This document shows positions 7,634 to 15,515 of a stretch of DNA of 35,166 nucleotides, one piece after another. Numbering within the stretch: the stretch's first letter is position 1; each line of letters begins with the position of its first letter. The stretch lies in the NCBI GenBank assembly GCA_900770835.1, contig CAAGLQ010000080.1, forward strand, positions 1 through 35,166. The letters are read 5' to 3'. The notes beneath the pieces are model-generated. The model did no database searches. It saw only the letters and a list, made by a program, of their open reading frames with translations, and was not told the origin of the DNA. Source of the stretch: an uncultured Parabacteroides sp. Its GTDB lineage: Bacteria > Bacteroidota > Bacteroidia > Bacteroidales > Tannerellaceae. Position numbers and translations under genes: made by a program.

Positions 7634-8832
7634 GCCATTACATTTACTAACTCATCTACAATATCTGCCGCCACCTCCCGCTTCGATTTTAAGGAAAATG
7701 CCTTACTGTCTCCCGCTTGATTCAAAAGCGTGATCTTATTGGTATCACAACGGAAACCCGCTCCCGCATCCCGCAAGGAGTTAAGCACGATAAAATCGAG
7801 ATTCTTCCGCTTTAGCTTATCAGCCGCATGAGAAACCTCATCATTTGTCTCCAACGCAAAGCCCACCAACACCTGCTCTTTCCGCTTGATCGCGCCTAAT
7901 GAGGCTGCGATGTCTTTATTGGGCACCAAATGAAGGGTCATCTCCCCTTCCGTCTCCCGCTTCAACTTCTGAGCAGCCACCTGGTCAGGTCGGTAATCCG
8001 CCACTGCCGCACACAAGATAGCTGCGTCCGAAGTGGGGAAAGCCGCCATAGCCGCCTGATACATCTCATCCGCCGACTCCACATTTATCCGTTGAATCAA
8101 AGGATGATGTGTTGCAAGAGAGACTGGCCCAGCCACTAACGTAACCTCCGCACCTCGTTCCGCACACACCTCCGCCAAGGCAAACCCCATCTTCCCGGAG
8201 GAATAATTGCCTATAAAACGGACAGGATCTATCTTTTCATACGTTGGCCCTGCTGTTATTAAGATTTTTTTGTGCCGCAACGTCTGCTTAGTGGCGAAAT
8301 AGGCCTCCAACACCTCAATAATCCGATCCGGCTCCTCCATACGTCCTTTCCCGACTAAATGGCTGGCCAATTCACCACTTGCCGGCTCAATGATGCGGTT
8401 GCCATACGAACGGAGCCTATCCAAATTGGCCTGTGTTGAAGGATGCGCAAACATATCCAAGTCCATCGCAGGAGCGATAAACACCGGAGCCTTACAAGAA
8501 AGATAAGTCGTGATCAGCATATTATCCGCAACGCCATTGGCCATCTTGCCAATACTGGAGGCCGTAGCCGGGGCAATCAACATCGCATCTGCCCACAAGC
8601 CCAAATCCACGTGGCTATTCCACGTACCGTCTCGATTGGAGAAGAACTCACTGATTACCGGATGACTACTCAACGTAGAAAGCGTCAAGGGGGTAATGAA
8701 CTCCTTACCCGATGGCGTGATAACCACTTGCACCTCCGCCCCTTTCTTCACCAATCCACGGATGATATAAGCCGCCTTATAAGCGGCTATACTCCCCGTA
8801 ATACCCAAGATAATATGCTTATTCTTCAACAT
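7621..8832 (-). CDS. coaBC: Bifunctional phosphopantothenoylcysteine decarboxylase / phosphopantothenate-cysteine ligase
   Basis: The protein has 403 residues. The N-terminal CoaC flavoprotein half (1-180) shows LGITGSIAAYKA, the catalytic His at residue 74 (SHVDLGLWAD) and IAPATASSIGKMANG. The C-terminal CoaB ligase half (from about 190) shows ITAGPTYEKIDPVRFIGNYSSGKMG, CAAVADYRP and VLVGFALET. Together they convert 4'-phosphopantothenate and cysteine to 4'-phosphopantetheine in coenzyme A synthesis. Two positions differ from the E. coli enzyme: the PxMNxxMW motif reads PAMDLDMF (Asp124 in place of Asn), and the ACG substrate-clamp motif reads ASH (157-158) without the Cys. I believe the first is usual for Bacteroidales. 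The gene lies 9 bp after the exonuclease gene and overlaps DUF4835. Confidence 0.96.
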   Translation of the reverse strand: MLKNKHIILGITGSIAAYKAAYIIRGLVKKGAEVQVVITPSGKEFITPLTLSTLSSHPVISEFFSNRDGTWNSHVDLGLWADAMLIAPATASSIGKMANGVADNMLITTYLSCKAPVFIAPAMDLDMFAHPSTQANLDRLRSYGNRIIEPASGELASHLVGKGRMEEPDRIIEVLEAYFATKQTLRHKKILITAGPTYEKIDPVRFIGNYSSGKMGFALAEVCAERGAEVTLVAGPVSLATHHPLIQRINVESADEMYQAAMAAFPTSDAAILCAAVADYRPDQVAAQKLKRETEGEMTLHLVPNKDIAASLGAIKRKEQVLVGFALETNDEVSHAADKLKRKNLDFIVLNSLRDAGAGFRCDTNKITLLNQAGDSKAFSLKSKREVAADIVDELVNVMACVK

Positions 8833-8841
8833 ACTGAGCAG

Positions 8842-9612
8842 CTATTTTTTATTAAATCCACGCAGACGAATCTCTGTCAACATCTTCTTCGTGTTCAAGG
8901 GGAAGTCACCGTTCATCATCCAAGAATAATAGCTGGGGTCCGATTTCAGTACCTCCTCGACCAAACGTCCCTTGTATTTGCCAAAGTTAATGACCTCCTG
9001 CCCCTTCTCATTATAGATCATGCGTCCGGCAAAATCAACATTGTTCGTAAAAGCAGAATACTTCGACAAGAAATTGACATCATTCTCCAACTCCGGATAA
9101 CGATCTAACTGCGCCTTCAGCACCTCGTAGGTCGCCATCGTGTCCGCTTCCGCTGAATGTGCGTTCGCCAAATCTTTATTGCAATAGAATTTATAGGCAG
9201 CCGTCAAGTTTCGCTGCTCCATTTTGTGGAAGATCGTCTGCACATCAATAAATTTCCGTCGATTCAGATCCACATCCACACCGGCGCGCAAAAATTCCTC
9301 CGCCAACATGGGGATATCAAACCGATTAGAGTTAAAGCCGGCCAAGTCACATCCCTCAATCTGAGCGGCCAAAGACTTGGCGATCTCCTTGAACTTTGGG
9401 CAATCTTTCACGTCCTCATCCGTAATGCCATGGATAGCCGTAGACTCAGGAGGAATGGGCATACCCGGATTTATCCGTCGAGTTTTCACGATCTCCTCTC
9501 CATTCGGCATCACCTTCACCATCGAAATCTCTACGATGCGATCCTTGCAAATATCTATACCCGTTGTTTCCAAATCAAAGAAAACCAACGGGTTTCTTAA
9601 ATTCAATTGCAT
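8842..9612 (-). CDS. DnaQ-like DEDDh 3'-5' exonuclease
   Basis: The protein has 256 residues. Exonuclease motifs are all present: Exo I FFDLETTGI (about 11-19), Exo II AGFNSNRFDIPML (about 93-105), and Exo III with the DEDDh His in NAHSAEADTMATYE (about 150-163). A C-terminal module (INFGKYKGRLVEEVL ... YYSWMMNGDFPLNTK) resembles the small DUF3820-like domain often fused to these nucleases. It could be the proofreading epsilon-like subunit or a separate repair exonuclease; its position directly after dnaN (16 bp) favours a role with the replicase. The start MQLNLRNPLVFFDLETTG is the only good one. Confidence 0.88.
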   Translation of the reverse strand: MQLNLRNPLVFFDLETTGIDICKDRIVEISMVKVMPNGEEIVKTRRINPGMPIPPESTAIHGITDEDVKDCPKFKEIAKSLAAQIEGCDLAGFNSNRFDIPMLAEEFLRAGVDVDLNRRKFIDVQTIFHKMEQRNLTAAYKFYCNKDLANAHSAEADTMATYEVLKAQLDRYPELENDVNFLSKYSAFTNNVDFAGRMIYNEKGQEVINFGKYKGRLVEEVLKSDPSYYSWMMNGDFPLNTKKMLTEIRLRGFNKK

Positions 9613-9628
9613 GTAACCTTATTAATCA

Positions 9629-10753
9629 TTAATCATTCAACATCATGGGCATCAATAGCATCAAAAAGTCCTCATTCTCCTCGTTCTCCGAAGGGAAAAT
9701 CAAGCCGGCACGTGAAGGATCCGCCAACTGCAAGATCACATCTGTAGAACTGAGATTGCCCAATATATCAATTAAATAGGTAGCCTTGAAACCAATGCTC
9801 AACTCGTCGCCCTCATACGCGCAAGGAATACGCTCCTCAGCCGAAGTGGAAAAATCAATATCCTGGGCGGAGATTGTCAACAAATTATCCTTCAAATGCA
9901 ACTTGATCAAGCTGCTGGATTGATTGGAAAAGACAGAGACACGCTTCAAAGCATTCAGCAATGACAAACGATCAATCGTCACCTGGAAAGGATTCTCTTT
10001 CGGGATCACACTGTTATAATTCGGGTAACGACCCTCGATCAACCGGCAAACCATCTCGAAATTAGCGCAACGTACATACGCATTATTGTCATCAAACCGT
10101 AAACGCACCAAACCATCCTCCTTCGCCAACAGATTCTTTAGCAAAGTAGCCGGTTTTTTAGGCAATATGAAAGAGGCACGCTCTTCCAACTGTACAGAAA
10201 GGTTGCGCAAACGCACTAACTTATGGCCATCCGAAGCGACGAAAGTCAAATCATCCGTATGGAAATCAAAGTAAATACCATTCATTACCGGACGTAACTC
10301 ATCATCCGCCGTGGCAAACAAGGATCGACTGATGCCATTCAACAGCAATTGTGCATCCATAGCGACCTCTACCGCATGATCACTGAGTGGCTTTTGCTGC
10401 GGATAGGTATCCCCCTTCTGCCCGATGAAATTATATTTTCCATTCTGGAAATGGATGAACACCTCTAAGTTAGCGTCATTCACATCGAACGTAAGCGGCT
10501 GCTCGGGCAGCTCTTTCAAAGGCTCCAGCAACATCTTCGCCGAGACGCAAAAGAGTCCCGATCCTTCAGCGTTCATCACCTCAACAGAGGTCACTAAACG
10601 GGTCTCGACATCAGAAGCCGTCACCGTCAACGTATTCCCCTCCAGCTGGAAAAGGAAGTTATCCAAGATAGGCAATGTATTTTTAGAGGCAATCACCTTG
10701 CCCACTGATTGCAAACGCGACAAGAGCGCAGTGCTGGACACATCAAATCTCAT
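9629..10753 (-). CDS. dnaN: DNA polymerase III subunit beta (sliding clamp)
   Basis: The protein has 374 residues from the ATG at 10753 (MRFDVSSTALLSRLQSVGKV), the standard clamp start. A longer frame opens at 10804, but its extra 17 residues would be coded across the promoter -7 element, so I reject it. Three clamp folds can be followed; landmarks are ASKNTLPILDNFLFQ, MNGIYFDF followed by ASDGHKLVRL in the second domain, and SRAGLIFPSENEENEDFLMLLMPMML at the C-terminus. The ring encircles DNA and tethers polymerase III. It heads a run of co-directional genes ending at ridA. The adjacent upstream region holds a 22-bp-period repeat array instead of dnaA, which usually neighbours dnaN in other phyla. 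Confidence 0.97.
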   Translation of the reverse strand: MRFDVSSTALLSRLQSVGKVIASKNTLPILDNFLFQLEGNTLTVTASDVETRLVTSVEVMNAEGSGLFCVSAKMLLEPLKELPEQPLTFDVNDANLEVFIHFQNGKYNFIGQKGDTYPQQKPLSDHAVEVAMDAQLLLNGISRSLFATADDELRPVMNGIYFDFHTDDLTFVASDGHKLVRLRNLSVQLEERASFILPKKPATLLKNLLAKEDGLVRLRFDDNNAYVRCANFEMVCRLIEGRYPNYNSVIPKENPFQVTIDRLSLLNALKRVSVFSNQSSSLIKLHLKDNLLTISAQDIDFSTSAEERIPCAYEGDELSIGFKATYLIDILGNLSSTDVILQLADPSRAGLIFPSENEENEDFLMLLMPMMLND

Positions 10754-10791
10754 AATGTATTGTCTTTTTAATTTATACTTTTTCAATCCAA

Positions 10792-10799
10792 CAAATGTA
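10792..10799 (-). promoter_or_regulatory. -7 element TACATTTG upstream of dnaN
   Basis: On the minus strand this reads TACATTTG, an exact match to the Bacteroidetes TAnnTTTG consensus, 38 bp before the dnaN ATG. I see no well-spaced TTTG at -33. Its place supports the shorter dnaN start. Confidence 0.55.
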
Positions 10800-10898
10800 C
10801 GCATTTTTTCTGTTCTTCATCCATTCTTTAAACAAAAAAGCCGCTCCCGTTTGTCTAAACGTATATCCAGCCCTGTTCGCTATCAGATGCTGTTTTTG

Positions 10899-10944
10899 AT
10901 CATCATGCGCGCATACATATATATAGATGTATGCGCATGATGAT
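10899..10944. repeat. 18-bp imperfect palindrome (hairpin/cruciform)
   Basis: ATCATCATGCGC (10899-10910) pairs with 10933-10944, then after a 2-nt bulge (GC) ATACAT (10913-10918) pairs with ATGTAT (10927-10932), leaving the loop ATATATAG. There is no U-tract on either side, so it is not a typical terminator. It lies between the 22-bp array and the dnaN promoter. Confidence 0.7.
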
Positions 10945-10984
10945 AAAAAGAGAATGCTCAAAATTGAACCTTGATGCGGATTTT

Positions 10985-11126
10985 GTTGCCCATCGCCACG
11001 CAAAACGTTGCCCATCGTTTCAGAAAACGTTGCCGATAGTTTTTTCTCCAGTTGCCCATGAATTTTTCTCCAGTTGCCCATGAAAATTTGCGCAGTTGCC
11101 CGTAGATTTGCGCAACGACGGGCAAC
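10985..11126. repeat. Iteron-like array: six direct GTTGCCCAT cores at exact 22-bp spacing plus one inverted copy
   Basis: Cores begin at 10985, 11007, 11029, 11051, 11073 and 11095, every 22 bp. Four are exact GTTGCCCAT; the third is GTTGCCGAT and the sixth GTTGCCCGT. The 13-bp spacers are similar in neighbouring pairs (units 1-2 end in AAAAC, units 3-4 in TTTTTCTCCA, units 5-6 share ATTTGCGCA). After unit 6 an inverted copy ACGGGCAAC (11118-11126) can pair with the sixth core over 9 bp. A 22-bp step is about two helical turns, so all cores would face the same side of the DNA. Confidence 0.85.
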
Positions 11127-11136
11127 GAAAAGGGTA

Positions 11137-11171
11137 TAAAAAAACTTCCCTCCGATTGCTCAGAAGGAAGT
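11137..11171 (-). terminator. Intrinsic terminator of the rpmB-rpmG-DUF4295 operon
   Basis: On the minus strand ACTTCCTTC pairs with the later GGGAAGT region (stem 11144-11153 with 11162-11171, two G-U pairs) and is followed by seven T residues (11137-11143). It lies 24 bp after the DUF4295 stop codon. Confidence 0.8.
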
Positions 11172-11194
11172 CCTTTCTTGATATAATGGTTCAA

Positions 11195-11347
11195 TTATTT
11201 TGCGAAGTAGTCTTTTACAGCCTCGTTAGGGATCATCTCCTCCTGGAAGATGTATGCACCTGTTTTCGGAGACTTAACCATTTTGATCACCTTTGAATAA
11301 GTACGACCATCACCTTTCTTAAATGTTGCGACTGCTTTTTTTGCCAT
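11195..11347 (-). CDS. DUF4295 small basic protein, probable ribosomal protein (bL38-like)
   Basis: This 50-residue frame starts MAKKAVATFKKGDGRTYSKV and ends NEAVKDYFAK. It is basic, compact, and begins like rpmG's product (MAKKA). The family is confined to Bacteroidetes and regularly lies after rpmB and rpmG, as here (15 bp after rpmG). I recall that a protein named bL38 was found in the ribosome of Flavobacterium johnsoniae and believe that it is this family, but I cannot check. The operon position, base composition and the following terminator make a ribosomal role likely. Confidence 0.88.
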   Translation of the reverse strand: MAKKAVATFKKGDGRTYSKVIKMVKSPKTGAYIFQEEMIPNEAVKDYFAK

Positions 11348-11362
11348 TGTTTAAATCTCCTA

Positions 11363-11551
11363 TTACTTAATTTCTTTGTGTAACGTCATCTTCTTCAAAA
11401 TCGGGTTGTATTTCATCAACTCCAAACGCTGGGTAGTATTCTTTCTATTCTTTGTGGTGATATAGCGAGACATACCCGGCATACCGCTTGCCTTATGCTC
11501 TGTGCACTCAAGGATTACTTGTACTCTATTGCCTTTTGCTTTCTTTGCCAT
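11363..11551 (-). CDS. rpmG: 50S ribosomal protein L33
   Basis: The protein has 62 residues: MAKKAKGNRVQVILECTEHK, then the typical L33 segment SRYITTKNRKNTTQRLELMKYNP and KKMTLHKEIK. The zinc-binding cysteine pairs of some L33 versions are absent (a single Cys at position 16), so it is the zinc-free type. It lies 19 bp after rpmB and 15 bp before DUF4295 and is surely co-transcribed with them. Confidence 0.97.
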   Translation of the reverse strand: MAKKAKGNRVQVILECTEHKASGMPGMSRYITTKNRKNTTQRLELMKYNPILKKMTLHKEIK

Positions 11552-11570
11552 TTTCTAAATCCTCCACAAA

Positions 11571-11810
11571 TTATGCATTCAAATATCCCTTTTCAGCGGC
11601 CATCTTGATGGCAGCATCCAAGCCCAACTTATTAATTGTACGCAAGCCAGCAGCAGAAATATTGAGGCTTACCCAGCAATCCTGCTCTACCCAATAGAAC
11701 TTCTTTGTAAACAGGTTGACATTGAACTTACGTTTCGTTCTTCTCTTTGAGTGAGAAACGTTGTTTCCAACCATTGCTCTTTTTCCAGTAATTTGACAAA
11801 TCTTAGACAT
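11571..11810 (-). CDS. rpmB: 50S ribosomal protein L28
   Basis: The protein has 79 residues with the L28 hallmarks [33 protein letters not shown] and the C-terminal [19 protein letters not shown]. It is the first gene of the rpmB-rpmG-DUF4295 operon. A consensus -7 element lies 131 bp upstream, which leaves a leader of roughly 120 nt in which I see no clear structure. Confidence 0.97.
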
Positions 11811-11940
11811 CTCTTCTAATCTTTTTTTACTTTAAAATTATTACGAAATTTAAGTCAACTCCTGCTATGTGTCTTCCCTTTCTGAACCAGCATCACGAAC
11901 AAAAACGAAGATTCTAATAGAGTCTCATCTTTACAGCGTG

Positions 11941-11948
11941 CAAAGGTA
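11941..11948 (-). promoter_or_regulatory. -7 element TACCTTTG upstream of rpmB
   Basis: The minus strand reads TACCTTTG, an exact TAnnTTTG match, with a TTG 17 bp farther upstream as a possible -33 element. It falls between hisB and rpmB, so the ribosomal genes do not depend on the his promoter. Confidence 0.65.
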
Positions 11949-12032
11949 GCAATTATTTTTATACACAAGTATTCTTGCCGCTTTTTTTTCGATTTTCATC
12001 ACCACCGCACGCTTTTTCCCGACAAAACACGC

Positions 12033-13172
12033 CTACAAAGCCCCCTTCGTACTGGGCAATTCATAGCGATAGATGTCTCGACGGATGGCCATCTTAATCG
12101 AGCGTGCCAATGCCTTGAAGATGCCTTCGATCTTATGATGCTCATTCGTGCCCTCGGCATGGATATTCAAGTTCATACGGGCTGCATCGCTCAAACTCTT
12201 AAAAAAATGCAAGAACATCTCCGTAGGCATATCGCCCACCTTCTCTCGTTTGAACTCCGCTTCCCATACCAACCAGGGCCGTCCACCGAAATCCAAGGCC
12301 ACCCGGCAAAGGCAATCATCCATCGGCAAGCAATAACCATAACGCTCGATACCTCGCTTATCGCCTAAGGCTTTGCCTAAAGCCTCACCCAAGGCCAACG
12401 CGGTATCCTCAATGGTATGGTGCTCGTCCACCTCTAAGTCACCTTTCACAGCTATCCGCAAATCCGTACCTGAATGCTTACCAATCTGCTCCAGCATGTG
12501 ATCGAAGAAGCCCAAACCGGTGTGAATATCGGTCTTGCCCGTGCCATCCAAGTTCCAATCTACCAAGATGTCGGTCTCCTTGGTGGTTCGGCGCACCACC
12601 GCCCGCCGCTCTCCGGCGAACAGGAACTCACTGATGCGATCCCAATCATCGGAGATCAACACGGGTCGCAAAGGCACAGCATAGGCAGCCAATGCCTGCT
12701 CGGCAGCCTCATCTTGCGGATGAAGCCATATTCCCTTCGCCCCTAAGTTATAGGCCAATTCCATGTCAGTCAGTCGATCGCCAATCACATAGCTGTTCGC
12801 CAAATCATATTCTCCGGTCAAATATCGGCCTAACATACCCAATCGAGGTTTCCGATTAGGCGATTGCTCCTCCGGCAAAGAGGGATCAATCAAAATATCA
12901 TCAAAGGTAATCCCCTCTCCTGCCAAGGTCTTCAGCATCAAGTTATGTGCCGGCCAAAAGGTCTCCTCCGGGAAAGAGGCCGTGCCCAAGCCATCTTGGT
13001 TGGAAACCATCACAAACTCAAAATCGAGCTGCTTACGGATGAAGTAGAGCGCGCGCATCACTTTGGGTACAAAAGCCAGCTTCTCCAAGCTGTCCAACTG
13101 ATAATCAACAGGTGGCTCCTCTACCAAAGTGCCATCCCGATCGATGAAAAGAGCTCGCTTTCCGGCTTTCAT
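12033..13172 (-). CDS. hisB: Bifunctional histidinol-phosphatase / imidazoleglycerol-phosphate dehydratase
   Basis: The protein has 379 residues from the ATG at 13172. That start is chosen because a strong AGGAGG lies 8 bp upstream, because the HAD motif FIDRDGT then sits at residues 9-15, and because it forms an ATGA overlap with the hisC stop. The N-terminal HAD phosphatase (about 1-185) removes phosphate from histidinol phosphate; the C-terminal IGPD domain has the manganese-binding DEHHTIED near residue 249 and GFFDHMLEQIGKHS. It performs the sixth and eighth steps of histidine synthesis. It is the last gene of the hisGDCB operon. No clear terminator follows; the rpmB promoter starts about 85 bp later. 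Confidence 0.97.
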   Translation of the reverse strand: MKAGKRALFIDRDGTLVEEPPVDYQLDSLEKLAFVPKVMRALYFIRKQLDFEFVMVSNQDGLGTASFPEETFWPAHNLMLKTLAGEGITFDDILIDPSLPEEQSPNRKPRLGMLGRYLTGEYDLANSYVIGDRLTDMELAYNLGAKGIWLHPQDEAAEQALAAYAVPLRPVLISDDWDRISEFLFAGERRAVVRRTTKETDILVDWNLDGTGKTDIHTGLGFFDHMLEQIGKHSGTDLRIAVKGDLEVDEHHTIEDTALALGEALGKALGDKRGIERYGYCLPMDDCLCRVALDFGGRPWLVWEAEFKREKVGDMPTEMFLHFFKSLSDAARMNLNIHAEGTNEHHKIEGIFKALARSIKMAIRRDIYRYELPSTKGAL

Positions 13173-14209
13173 GATCTCACCTCCTCGCTCAACGCATCCA
13201 ACAACAAATCGTTCTCTGCCGGCAATCCGATCGTAATACGCAAACAGCCCTGGCACTTCAGTACCCGGTTGCGATTGCGCACGATAATGCCCCGATCCAC
13301 CAACGCCTTGTAGAGTCGATCCGCATCGCCCACACGCACCAACAAGAAGTTAGCATCGGAGGGGAACACCTCAAAGCCGAAAGGAGCCTCGCTCAACCGC
13401 TGAGCCATTCGAGTGCGTTCAGCTAAGATCGTCTCAACCTCGCGACGCATCTCCGCCTCATTCTCCATCAACTCCAATGCCCGGTTCTGCACCAACAAAT
13501 TGATATTGTAAGGATATTTGATCTTGTTGAGCACATCAATAATCGCAGGAGCAGCAAAAGCCATACCCAGACGAATGGCGGCCGCACCCCAGGCCTTCGA
13601 GAAGGTCTGCAACACGATTAAGTTAGGATGCTGAGGCAATTCAGCCAAGAAACTGGGTTGCGAAGAGAAATCAATATAAGCCTCATCTACCACAACCAAT
13701 CCCTCAAAACCACGCAACAGCTGATAGATTGCCTCCCGGTTCAAACTATTTCCACTGGGATTGTTGGGTGAGCAAAGATAGATCACCTTGGTATGCGCAT
13801 CAACCGCCGCCCAAAGGGCCGGGAGATCCAGATCAAAACGATCATCCAAGGCCACCTTACGACACGCTACATTATTGGTCTCCGCAGCCACCTCATACAT
13901 GCCATACGAAGGGGCAATTGTCACCATATTATCAGTTTTCGGCTCACAAAAAGCCCTAATCACCAAATCAATCGCCTCATCGCTGCCATTTCCCAAGAAA
14001 ATGGAGGCTGAATCTACGCCTTTCAACTGCGAGAGACGTGCCTTCACCTGCCGCTGCAAAGGATCGGGATAGCGATTGATCGGCTCATTCCACGGATTCT
14101 CGTTCGCATCCAAAAAAACAGAGGCATTCCCCTGAAACTCATTGCGCGCCGATGAATACGGCTGCATACGCCAGACATTGGGTCTGACCAACTCCTCTAA
14201 ACTTCTCAT
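13169..14209 (-). CDS. hisC: Histidinol-phosphate aminotransferase
   Basis: The protein has 346 residues, the usual size. It is a fold-type I PLP enzyme: FLDANENPWN near the N-terminus, LGNGSDEAIDLVIRAF, YLCSPNNPSGN (substrate and cofactor site), VVVDEAYIDF, and the PLP-binding Lys in TFSKAWGAAAIRLGMAF near residue 205. It converts imidazole-acetol phosphate to histidinol phosphate with glutamate. Start and stop both overlap the neighbours by 4 bp (ATGA with hisD and hisB), a sign of translational coupling. Confidence 0.97.
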   Translation of the reverse strand: MRSLEELVRPNVWRMQPYSSARNEFQGNASVFLDANENPWNEPINRYPDPLQRQVKARLSQLKGVDSASIFLGNGSDEAIDLVIRAFCEPKTDNMVTIAPSYGMYEVAAETNNVACRKVALDDRFDLDLPALWAAVDAHTKVIYLCSPNNPSGNSLNREAIYQLLRGFEGLVVVDEAYIDFSSQPSFLAELPQHPNLIVLQTFSKAWGAAAIRLGMAFAAPAIIDVLNKIKYPYNINLLVQNRALELMENEAEMRREVETILAERTRMAQRLSEAPFGFEVFPSDANFLLVRVGDADRLYKALVDRGIIVRNRNRVLKCQGCLRITIGLPAENDLLLDALSEEVRS

Positions 14210-15489
14210 AAGGCATTCAATCGTACGGTTACTGCATTTCGATGTGCTTCCAATTGCTCCCCTTCCGCCATGGTGCGAATGGTCTCACCCAAAGAGCGGA
14301 TACCTTCCGAAGTGATCTCCTGGAAAGTGATTTTCTTGATAAAACTATCCAAGTTCACTCCGCTATACGCCTTCGCATATCCATTGGTAGGCAAGGTATG
14401 GTTCGTGCCCGAAGCATAATCGCCGGCACTCTCCGGGGTATAAGCTCCCATAAAGACACTGCCTGCATTCTCCACCCGCGCTGCGATCTCCGCATAATTA
14501 ACGGTCTGCAAGATCAGATGCTCCGGCGCATAAAGATTCGTAAAATCAATGACCTCTTGTTGATCACGCAGCAAAATAATCCGGCTATGTGCCAAAGCCT
14601 TCTCCGTGATCTCCCGGCGAGGCAAACGAGTCAATTGCCGTTCAATCGCCTCCTTCACAGGCTCAATCAAAGCCTCTACGGTAGTAACCAACAAGGCTTG
14701 GCTATCTACTCCGTGCTCAGCCTGCGAAAGGAAATCTGCAGCGATAAAGTCTGGATTAGCGGTTTGATCGGCCACGACCTCCACCTCAGAAGGACCCGCG
14801 GGCATATCAATCGCTACCTCTTTCAAACTAACCCACTGCTTTGCCGCTGTCACATACTGATTGCCCGGACCAAAAATCTTATATACTTTAGGTATAGATT
14901 CCGTGCCATAGGCCATCGCCGCAATCGCCTGAATGCCACCTGCCTTGAATATCTTATTCACACCAGCTATCTGTGCCGCATACAGCACAGCCGGATGCAC
15001 CCTGCCCGTCGTCTTATCCGGTGGGGTACAAAGCACAATCTCCCGACAGCCAGCGATATGCGCAGGCACAGCCAACATCAAGACGGTAGAGAACAGAGGC
15101 GCCGTTCCACCCGGGATATACAACCCCACCTTCTCAATCGGCATCGCTTTCTGCCAACAACGAACGCCCTGTGTTGTCTCCACCTCAACGCCTTGAAAAC
15201 GTTGCGCTGTATGAAAACGCTCAATATTGGCTTTCGCACGCTGGATAGCCGCTTTCAACTCCTCAGAAACAGCCTGGCCTGCCTCTGCCGTCTCCTCGGA
15301 AGAGACCCGCAACTCCGATAAGATCACTTTATCAAATTGCTCCTCATAGGCTTTCACAGCAGCATCGCCCTCCTGACGTACACGATCTAACACCGTACGT
15401 ACCGTGTCGAACAAGGCCGTAACATCCAATGTCGGTCGCTTCGCCAACGCTGGCCAATCGGCTCGGGATGGGAATCTAACTATCTCCAT
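14206..15489 (-). CDS. hisD: Histidinol dehydrogenase
   Basis: The protein has 427 residues. Family motifs are IYIPGGTAPLFSTVLMLAVPA, KIFGPGNQYVTAAKQ, DMPAGPSEVEVVADQTANPDFIAADFLSQAEHGVDSQ (with the zinc-ligand Gln and His) and YTPESAGDYASGTNHTLPTNG (Asp ligand). It oxidises histidinol to histidine in two NAD-dependent steps, the end of the pathway. It starts 26 bp after hisG and overlaps hisC by 4 bp. Confidence 0.97.
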   Translation of the reverse strand: MEIVRFPSRADWPALAKRPTLDVTALFDTVRTVLDRVRQEGDAAVKAYEEQFDKVILSELRVSSEETAEAGQAVSEELKAAIQRAKANIERFHTAQRFQGVEVETTQGVRCWQKAMPIEKVGLYIPGGTAPLFSTVLMLAVPAHIAGCREIVLCTPPDKTTGRVHPAVLYAAQIAGVNKIFKAGGIQAIAAMAYGTESIPKVYKIFGPGNQYVTAAKQWVSLKEVAIDMPAGPSEVEVVADQTANPDFIAADFLSQAEHGVDSQALLVTTVEALIEPVKEAIERQLTRLPRREITEKALAHSRIILLRDQQEVIDFTNLYAPEHLILQTVNYAEIAARVENAGSVFMGAYTPESAGDYASGTNHTLPTNGYAKAYSGVNLDSFIKKITFQEITSEGIRSLGETIRTMAEGEQLEAHRNAVTVRLNAL

Positions 15490-15515
15490 ATCTTTCTATT
15501 TCTTTATGCGTTACG

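Larger units (their letters stand above)
10754..11194. other. Noncoding region between dnaN and DUF4295: promoter, palindrome, repeat array, terminator
   Basis: This 441-bp stretch holds no credible gene. From left to right it contains the dnaN -7 element, an imperfect palindrome (10899-10944), a six-unit 22-bp-period repeat array (10985-11116), an inverted copy that closes the array (11118-11126) and the terminator of the ribosomal operon (11137-11171). Two open frames on the minus strand (about 102 and 78 codons) translate the repeat itself: because 22 is not a multiple of three, the core reads as MGN, GQL or WAT in the three frames. They are almost certainly by-products. Confidence 0.7.

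Noticed and set aside
10985..11116. CRISPR array
   Set aside because: The cores are only 9 bp and the spacers 13 bp, far below CRISPR sizes, neighbouring spacers resemble each other, and no cas gene is nearby.
10773..11194. Two overlapping minus-strand ORFs (102 and 78 codons) as genes
   Set aside because: They are frame readings of the 22-bp repeat array and the palindrome, have no independent start signal, and one runs through the ribosomal-operon terminator.
14242..15321. 359-codon plus-strand ORF opposite hisD
   Set aside because: Antisense shadow of hisD, whose motifs and overlaps with hisC establish the coding strand.
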